In this document: in pieces, positions 6,998-10,930 of the stretch | Layout: every line of letters starts with the position of its first letter | Numbering within the stretch: the first letter of the stretch is position 1 | From: Pseudomonadota bacterium | GTDB taxonomy: Bacteria > Pseudomonadota > Gammaproteobacteria > Burkholderiales > Thiobacillaceae | NCBI GenBank assembly: GCA_021836225.1 | Contig: JAKBJA010000036.1 | Location: 1-10,930, forward strand | Reading direction: 5' to 3' | DNA length: 10,930 bases | Program-made: the position numbers and the translations under genes | Notes under the pieces: model-generated | Seen by the model: only the letters and a program-made list of their open reading frames with translations | The model's database searches: none | What the model was told of the DNA's origin: nothing

Positions 6998-7038
6998 CGA
7001 ACAGCGCCACGCTGAAGCCGACCACGGCGCCCTGTTCG
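6998..7038. terminator. Inverted repeat between convergent psiF and trhO
   Basis: The 77-bp gap between the two convergent stop codons holds arms CGAACAGCGCC (6998-7008) and GGCGCCCTGTTCG (7026-7038). They pair over 11 bp with a 2-nt bulge and a 17-nt loop. The position suits a shared bidirectional terminator, but neither side has a T run, so an intrinsic mechanism is doubtful. Confidence 0.35.
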
Positions 7039-7044
7039 TAAGGT

Positions 7045-7791
7045 TCAGCGGTGCAGGCGCCCGGATGCCGGTTGCAGGTCGGCGCTCACCGCCTCGCGCT
7101 CGTCGAACACGAAGCAGTCGCCGTGGTAGTGTGCGCCGCCGACGTCCTCGAAATATTTGAGGATGCCGCCTTCAAGCTGGTAGACGCGCTCGATGCCGAT
7201 TTCCTTCATGTGGATGGCGGCCTTTTCGCAGCGGATGCCGCCGGTGCAGAACGACACCACGGTCTTGCCGCCGAAGTCGCCGAGGTGCTCGGCCAGGCGC
7301 GGCGGAAATTCGCTGAACACGTCGATGTCGTAGTCGACGGCGTTCTCGAAGGTGCCCGCCGCGACTTCGTAGTCGTTGCGGGTATCCAGCATCACCACCG
7401 GGCGGCCTTCGTCGTCCGCCCCGCGATCCAGCCATTGCTTCAGCGTGGCGGCGGCCACCGACGGCGCGCGGCCCGCTTCCGGGCGGATCAGCGGATGCTT
7501 CATGGTGATGATTTCCTTCTTCAGCCGTACCCGCATCCGTTTGAACGGCGGCTCGGCCGAGAGGCTTTCCTTGGGCGCCAGGTCGGCGAAGCGCGGATCG
7601 GCATGCAGGTGGGCGACGATGGCGTCGATCGCCGCGCGTGCGCCGGCGAGGAACACGTTGATGCCCTCCGGCGCGAGCAGGATGGTGCCCTTGAGGCCGA
7701 GCGCGAGGCAGCGGGCCGTGAGATCGGCCTTGAGCGCCTCGCGGTCTTCGAGGGTGACGAACTTGTAGCAGGAGATGTTGACGACAGACAC
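7045..7791 (-). CDS. trhO: tRNA uridine(34) 5-hydroxylase TrhO (YceA, rhodanese family)
   Basis: A 248-residue cytoplasmic enzyme that uses O2 to hydroxylate U34 in the tRNA wobble position to 5-hydroxyuridine, the first step toward cmo5U/mcmo5U. An N-terminal ferredoxin-like domain (about 1-95, with [13 protein letters not shown] at 33-45) precedes a rhodanese domain (about 110-225). The active-site loop is [11 protein letters not shown] with catalytic Cys182 and conserved Cys188. The start is GTG 7791, aligned with the usual N-terminus and preceded by AAAGGG about 10 nt upstream. It is shorter than E. coli TrhO (350), lacking that protein's C-terminal extension. A candidate -10 GATAAT lies at 7818-7823 on the minus strand within an inverted repeat. 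It diverges from mscS. Confidence 0.93.
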   Translation of the reverse strand: MSVVNISCYKFVTLEDREALKADLTARCLALGLKGTILLAPEGINVFLAGARAAIDAIVAHLHADPRFADLAPKESLSAEPPFKRMRVRLKKEIITMKHPLIRPEAGRAPSVAAATLKQWLDRGADDEGRPVVMLDTRNDYEVAAGTFENAVDYDIDVFSEFPPRLAEHLGDFGGKTVVSFCTGGIRCEKAAIHMKEIGIERVYQLEGGILKYFEDVGGAHYHGDCFVFDEREAVSADLQPASGRLHR

Positions 7792-7818
7792 GGTTATAAC
7801 CCTTTCAGCAAGGCGGCA

Positions 7819-7846
7819 TTATCCCGGAAACTGCGCTTCCGGATAA
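7819..7846. promoter_or_regulatory. Inverted repeat in the trhO/mscS divergent region
   Basis: Arms TTATCCCGGAA (7819-7829) and TTCCGGATAA (7837-7846) form a 10-bp inverted repeat with one bulged C and a 7-nt spacer. On the minus strand the left arm overlaps GATAAT, a good -10 hexamer about 27 nt before the trhO GTG; the matching -35 is poor. The position suits an operator or a transcript hairpin, but no known regulator motif is recognised. Confidence 0.4.
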
Positions 7847-7915
7847 ATTCGAAGCGGTTCTGCCCCGCCAGGGGTTTTGATACCCTTCGTCCTTCCGCCT
7901 CTTTTCGGATCGACC

Positions 7916-8755
7916 ATGGACGAACCATTTCAAGTGCTTGAGCACGCCCAGAAGACCACGATCGACCTCGCCATCCAGTTCGGCCCCAAGGTGCTGGTCG
8001 CCCTGCTGATCCTGGTGGCAGGCTATTTCGTCGGCCGCTGGGTGGGTCGTGTGGCCGACTCGATGCTGGTGAAGATCCATCTCGACGAAACCCTGCGCCT
8101 GCTGCTGGTACGCATCGTGCGGCTGCTGGTGCTGGGGCTCTTCCTCATCATGGCGCTGCAGAACCTGGGGGTGGAACTGCTGCCGCTGATCGCCGGGTTG
8201 GGCGTGGCGGGCGCTGGCGTCGCGCTGGCGATGCAGGGCGTGCTGGGCAACCTGGCGGCGGGGCTGACCATCATCTTCACCCGGCCGTTCCATGTCGGCG
8301 AATACATTTCCATCGTCGACGAGGAAGGCATGGTCGAGGAGATCAAGCTCTTCAATACCGTGCTGAGCCATCCCGACCGCTCGCGCGTGGTGATCCCCAA
8401 CCGCAAGATCGTCGGCGAAATCCTGCACAACTTCGGCACCCTGCGCCAACTCGAGGTGGTCGTCCCTGTAGCCTACGACACCGATCTGAAGCTGGCGCTG
8501 GCGGCGATCGGCGACCTGCTCGCCGCGCATCCGAAAATCCTGCGCGAGCCGGCGCCCCTGATCCACGTGCTGGCCTTGTCGGATTCCAGCGTCAACATCG
8601 CGATCCGGCCGTGGGCGGCGGTGGCGGACTACCATGCGCTGTCGAGCGACATCACCCGCGGCGTGCTGGAAACTTTCCGCGATCGCGGCATCGCCATCCC
8701 CTTCCCGCAGCGCGAAGTGCGCCTGCTGGAGCCGGCACGGTCCGGCGCGGCATGA
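7916..8755 (+). CDS. mscS: Small-conductance mechanosensitive channel, MscS family
   Basis: A 279-residue inner-membrane channel that opens under membrane tension to release solutes during osmotic downshock; E. coli MscS has 286 residues. Transmembrane helices lie at about 24-44 and 63-83. The pore-lining TM3 (about 91-125) is rich in Gly and Ala, with AGLGVAGAGVALAMQG then NLAAGL. The cytoplasmic beta domain has GEYISI (128-133) and VIPNRKI (159-165), and the C-terminal alpha/beta domain has VAYDTD and PFPQ. ATG 7916 is preferred because the N-terminus then matches the family; an in-frame TTG at 7877 could add 13 residues and has AGGGG close upstream. It overlaps the methyltransferase-like gene by ATGA, so the two are one transcription unit. 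It diverges from trhO by 124 bp. Confidence 0.93.
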   Translation: MDEPFQVLEHAQKTTIDLAIQFGPKVLVALLILVAGYFVGRWVGRVADSMLVKIHLDETLRLLLVRIVRLLVLGLFLIMALQNLGVELLPLIAGLGVAGAGVALAMQGVLGNLAAGLTIIFTRPFHVGEYISIVDEEGMVEEIKLFNTVLSHPDRSRVVIPNRKIVGEILHNFGTLRQLEVVVPVAYDTDLKLALAAIGDLLAAHPKILREPAPLIHVLALSDSSVNIAIRPWAAVADYHALSSDITRGVLETFRDRGIAIPFPQREVRLLEPARSGAA

Positions 8756-9609
8756 AGCAGCAACCCCAAACCGCCTACGCCGACCCGCTCGCCGAGGTGC
8801 TGCGCCCCGGGCAGTCGATCGAGCTCTTGAAGGAACTGCACATCCTGACGCGCGACGGCAAGCTCAACCAGGACAGCCGCCGCAAGCTGAAGCAGGTCTA
8901 TCACCTGTGCCATTTCATCGAGCCGCTGCTCGACGACGTGCTGAGCCGCCAGGACACGCTGACGCTGGCCGATCACGGCGCCGGCAAGTCGTATCTCGGC
9001 TTCATCCTGTACGACCTGTATCTGAAGGACCGTGCAGGCAGCCACATTTACGGCATCGAAACCCGCGACGAACTGGTGGAAAAATCGCGCGAACTGGCGG
9101 CGCGGCTGGGCTTTCCTCGCATGTCCTTCCTTAACGTGACGGTCGCCGATTCGATCCGTTCCGAGCAACTGCCGCCCACCATCGACATCGTCACCGCGCT
9201 GCATGCCTGCAACACCGCGACCGATGACGCCATCCAGTTCGCGCTCGCCAAGCAGGCCCGCCACATCGTGCTGGTGCCGTGCTGCCAGGCCGAGGTCGCC
9301 GCCGTATTAAGAAAGCACAAGAACGAGTCCTTCGGCAAAACCGCGCTGTCCGAAATCTGGCGCCACCCCATCCACACCCGCGAGTTCGGCAGCCAGCTCA
9401 CCAACGTGCTGCGCTGCCTGCAGCTGGAATCGCATGGCTACCAGGTCACCGTCACCGAACTGGTCGGCTGGGAGCATTCGCTGAAGAACGAGCTGATCGT
9501 CGCCACCAAAACCGGCACTGCACGCCGCAATGCGCGCGAGCGCCTGCAGCAGATCCTGCAGGAACTCAATCTGCAGGAGCTCGAGGGTCGCTTTCTTGGC
9601 GCGCTGTAA
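8752..9609 (+). CDS. Class I SAM-dependent methyltransferase-like protein
   Basis: A 285-residue soluble protein with a Rossmann-type methyltransferase core in the middle. Motif I is LADHGAGKSYLGF (72-84), and an acidic residue ends the next strand (Glu103 in IYGIETR). A later strand leads into ALHACNTATDDAI (149-161), followed by VPCCQ (175-179). The GxGKxYL loop, LHAC and PCC combination resembles the methyltransferase family that includes METTL25/RRNAD1-type proteins; that assignment is from memory of the family. An N-terminal helical part (about 1-65) and a charged helical tail (about 255-285) flank the core. The substrate is unknown; RNA, protein or small molecule are all possible. It starts inside the mscS stop (ATGA), so translation is coupled. 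The GAGKS stretch is not a Walker A motif because the glycine at the first position is missing. Confidence 0.75.
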   Translation: MKQQPQTAYADPLAEVLRPGQSIELLKELHILTRDGKLNQDSRRKLKQVYHLCHFIEPLLDDVLSRQDTLTLADHGAGKSYLGFILYDLYLKDRAGSHIYGIETRDELVEKSRELAARLGFPRMSFLNVTVADSIRSEQLPPTIDIVTALHACNTATDDAIQFALAKQARHIVLVPCCQAEVAAVLRKHKNESFGKTALSEIWRHPIHTREFGSQLTNVLRCLQLESHGYQVTVTELVGWEHSLKNELIVATKTGTARRNARERLQQILQELNLQELEGRFLGAL

Positions 9610-9641
9610 TCTTTAAAAAGTCCTATGCTGCAAGTAAGCGT

Positions 9642-10217
9642 ATGTCTTGGATGGATTGCCTGATGCGCCTGACCTCCCTGCCTTGTGTTGCGCTTTTCCT
9701 GTTTACTTTGTTGGCGGGCTGCGCCACGCCGCAGTACCAAACGACCGTGCGCCTGATTCCGCCGGCCGATGAACAGGGCCGTGCATGCGTGCAGCAATGC
9801 GAAGCGAAGAAAAGCGCCTGCCAGGCGGATTGCCAGACCCGCTACCAGTCCTGTGCGAAAGCCATCGAACCGCAGGTTGAGGCGCGCTATACCGAGGCGT
9901 TGAAGCGGTATGAACTCGAACTGAGGCAATACGCTGCTGACTTGCGGCACTACGAAATGCAGCTGCGCTTCGAATGGATGCACAGCTATCCATTTCACTA
10001 CCCTTACTGGTGGGATCCGTGGCCGGGGCCTTATTTTCCGCCCCCCTATCGCGAACCGGTGATGCCGACGCGCGACAGCGTGCGCGCACAGCTGGTGAAG
10101 TCGAATTGCCAGGAAGATTGCGGCTGCCTGCCGGCCTATGACGCCTGCTTCGTCTCCTGTGGCGGCCAGCGGGTAAGCGAAACGGTCTGCATCAAGAATT
10201 GCCCACCGGCCAAATGA
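9642..10217 (+). CDS. Cysteine-rich lipoprotein with tyrosine heptads, function unknown
   Basis: A 191-residue predicted lipoprotein that I do not recognise. The signal peptide ends in lipobox LLAGC (acylated Cys27; no Asp at +2, so outer-membrane sorting is likely by the E. coli rule). The mature part has three zones. Zone one (49-71) spaces cysteines as C-x3-C-x6-C-x3-C-x6-C. Zone two holds four heptads (82-109) with Tyr at 83, 90, 97 and 104, then an aromatic/proline segment (112-136) including PYWWDPWPGPYFPPPY. Zone three (156-187) has C-x3-C-x-C-x6-C-x3-C-x9-C-x3-C. Twelve mature cysteines besides the lipid-bearing one could give six disulfides or bind metal. Start choice is uncertain: ATG 9642, 9651 or 9663 all keep the lipobox, and 9663 gives the most typical 20-residue signal. 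It follows the methyltransferase gene by 32 bp and converges on yaeQ. Confidence 0.8.
   Translation: MSWMDCLMRLTSLPCVALFLFTLLAGCATPQYQTTVRLIPPADEQGRACVQQCEAKKSACQADCQTRYQSCAKAIEPQVEARYTEALKRYELELRQYAADLRHYEMQLRFEWMHSYPFHYPYWWDPWPGPYFPPPYREPVMPTRDSVRAQLVKSNCQEDCGCLPAYDACFVSCGGQRVSETVCIKNCPPAK
9885..9968 (+). repeat. Four tyrosine heptads in the lipoprotein gene
   Basis: Twenty-eight codons encode four consecutive 7-residue units RYTEALK, RYELELR, QYAADLR and HYEMQLR. Tyr is always at position 2, Leu at 6 and Lys/Arg at 7. Such a pattern suggests a regular amphipathic helix or coiled coil with a tyrosine stripe. The DNA copies are diverged, so selection has kept the protein pattern. Confidence 0.8.
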
Positions 10218-10228
10218 GGGTTTCACCC

Positions 10229-10276
10229 GCAAGGGGCAGGCCGTGGCTGTCCCTGCAAGGGGGAGGCCGTGATTGT
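10229..10276 (+). repeat. Imperfect 22-bp tandem repeat
   Basis: Copies at 10229-10250 and 10255-10276 agree at 19 of 22 positions and are separated by CCCT, giving a 26-bp period. They share GCAAGGGG and AGGCCGTG. They lie in the 87-bp gap between the convergent lipoprotein and yaeQ genes. No function is recognised. Confidence 0.6.
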
Positions 10277-10279
10277 AAA

Positions 10280-10293
10280 GCCGACAAGTCGGC
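10280..10293 (-). terminator. Possible weak terminator hairpin of yaeQ
   Basis: A perfect inverted repeat GCCGAC-AA-GTCGGC lies 11 nt past the yaeQ stop codon. On the minus strand the short stem is followed by TTTACAAT, which resembles a weak intrinsic terminator. The stem is only 5 bp with a 4-nt loop and the T run is short. Confidence 0.35.
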
Positions 10294-10304
10294 AACAACC
10301 ACGC

Positions 10305-10847
10305 TCACGCAGCGGATTGAAGGGGCGTCAGCTTTACAGGCACGCTCTGCGTGTCCGCGTTCATCCAGATTTCGCCGTCCTGCACCATGCATTGCAGGCG
10401 CATGCTGCGTTCGGCCAGGGCGGCCAGCGCCTGGGCGGTGTCAGCGGGCAGTTGCAGCACGGTCAGGTTGGAAAAGCGCGTGAGCTTGCTCGCGATCTGC
10501 TTCCACCATACCTCGCAGCTGCTGCTGTAGCACAGCACCACGACCTGCTCGGCGCGGCTGCAGGCACGGCGGATGCGCGCGTCGTCAGGCTGGCCGAGGT
10601 CGATCCACAGGGTGATCTCGCCGGCCAGGTTCTTCACCCACACTTCCGGCTCGTCGACGTCGAACAGCCCCTTGGTAAAGGCGATGCCGTCCTGGACGTA
10701 AAGCGCATAGGCCAGCACCCGCACCATCATGCGCTCGTCGGTTTCGGAGGGATGCCGCGCGATGGTCAGCGCGTGATCTCCGTAGACATGGCGATCCATG
10801 TCCGCAATCTGCAGGTCGGCTTTGTAGATGGTGGCTTTAAGCGCCAT
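10305..10847 (-). CDS. yaeQ: YaeQ family protein
   Basis: A 180-residue protein matching the YaeQ family in length (E. coli YaeQ has 181) and in conserved stretches: MALKATIYKADLQIADMDRH at the start, HPSETDERMMVR (32-43), DEPEVW (65-70) and ITLWIDLGQP (78-87). The family's structure is related to the PD-(D/E)xK nuclease fold, and the acidic residues Glu38, Asp65/Glu66 and Asp83 are at places where such a site could form. Nuclease activity is not established, and an older suggestion linked YaeQ to suppression of rfaH defects. ATG 10847 is the family start, with GAGTGA about 8 nt upstream. It is transcribed toward the lipoprotein gene. A terminator lies upstream, so it probably has its own promoter in the short gap at 10848-10874, or depends on readthrough. 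Confidence 0.92.
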   Translation of the reverse strand: MALKATIYKADLQIADMDRHVYGDHALTIARHPSETDERMMVRVLAYALYVQDGIAFTKGLFDVDEPEVWVKNLAGEITLWIDLGQPDDARIRRACSRAEQVVVLCYSSSCEVWWKQIASKLTRFSNLTVLQLPADTAQALAALAERSMRLQCMVQDGEIWMNADTQSVPVKLTPLQSAA

Positions 10848-10874
10848 GGATGTTCACTCGAAATTCAGCAATAA

Positions 10875-10900
10875 AAAAACCCCGGCGAACCGGGGTTTTT
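10875..10900 (-). terminator. Strong intrinsic terminator upstream of yaeQ
   Basis: AAAAACCCCGG-CGAA-CCGGGGTTTTT is a perfect stem-loop. Read on the minus strand the loop is TTCG and the stem is followed by seven T residues, against five on the plus strand. So it most likely ends a minus-strand gene entering from the right. A possible stop codon (TAA, minus strand) for that gene lies at 10919-10921, with too little sequence to identify it. Confidence 0.88.
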
Positions 10901-10930
10901 CACATCAGATCGTAAAAATTACGAAACGAT

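Noticed and set aside
6972..7043. Minus-strand frame after trhO reading a hydrophobic 24-residue tail (AVVGFSVALFGDMVV), possible gene remnant or frameshifted trhO end
   Set aside because: There is no start codon with a ribosome binding site, no recognised family, and the inverted repeat explains the base pattern. The trhO product ends at a normal point for short TrhO proteins.
7877..7915. TTG start adding 13 residues to MscS
   Set aside because: It is possible because AGGGG is close upstream, but the extra residues do not match the family and ATG 7916 gives the usual N-terminus.
8968..8991. GAGKS in the methyltransferase-like protein as a P-loop
   Set aside because: The first glycine of GxxxxGKS is Ala73, and the surrounding strand-loop fits methyltransferase motif I instead.

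Overview
This window is GC-rich, densely coding bacterial chromosome. Three things point to a nitrogen-fixing or nif-bearing proteobacterium, most likely a betaproteobacterium: a NifA with the cysteine pattern of oxygen-sensitive alpha/betaproteobacterial NifA proteins, a YaeQ protein, and a tesA/ybbA/ybbP cluster. The taxonomic placement is inference. No RNA gene, insertion sequence, phage gene or CRISPR array was seen. About 95% of the window is explained by eleven genes.

Left block (1-3345, all minus strand). tesA (SGNH esterase), ychJ and a VOC/extradiol-dioxygenase-like gene form a tight run with a 4-nt overlap and a 10-nt gap, ending at a hairpin terminator at 1841-1873. nifA follows on the same strand. 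It has its own sigma-54 promoter in the gap (TGGCAC-N5-TTGCA, GG-N10-GC, positions 1770-1785), a leader of about 59 nt with a GC hairpin, and a start at 1700. No nif structural genes lie in the window, so the regulator's targets are elsewhere.

Centre (3374-6967, plus strand). ybbA (ABC ATPase) and ybbP (FtsX-type permease) overlap by ATGA and diverge from tesA across only 28 bp. The tesA/ybbA/ybbP grouping is the same as in E. coli. A small secreted protein with three PsiF repeats follows (6650-6967).

Right block (7045-10930). trhO (tRNA U34 hydroxylase, minus strand, GTG start) converges on the PsiF gene and diverges from an mscS-type channel gene. The channel gene overlaps (ATGA) a class I methyltransferase-like gene of unassigned substrate. 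Next comes an unrecognised cysteine-rich lipoprotein with four tyrosine heptads and an aromatic/proline segment. This is the least ordinary protein in the window. A minus-strand yaeQ gene closes the region. A strong terminator at 10875-10900 ends a minus-strand gene lying mostly beyond the right edge.

I see no obvious new multi-gene system. The points most worth a second look are the cysteine/tyrosine-repeat lipoprotein, the sigma-54 control of a redox-type nifA, the triple PsiF repeat, and the methyltransferase translationally coupled to a mechanosensitive channel.
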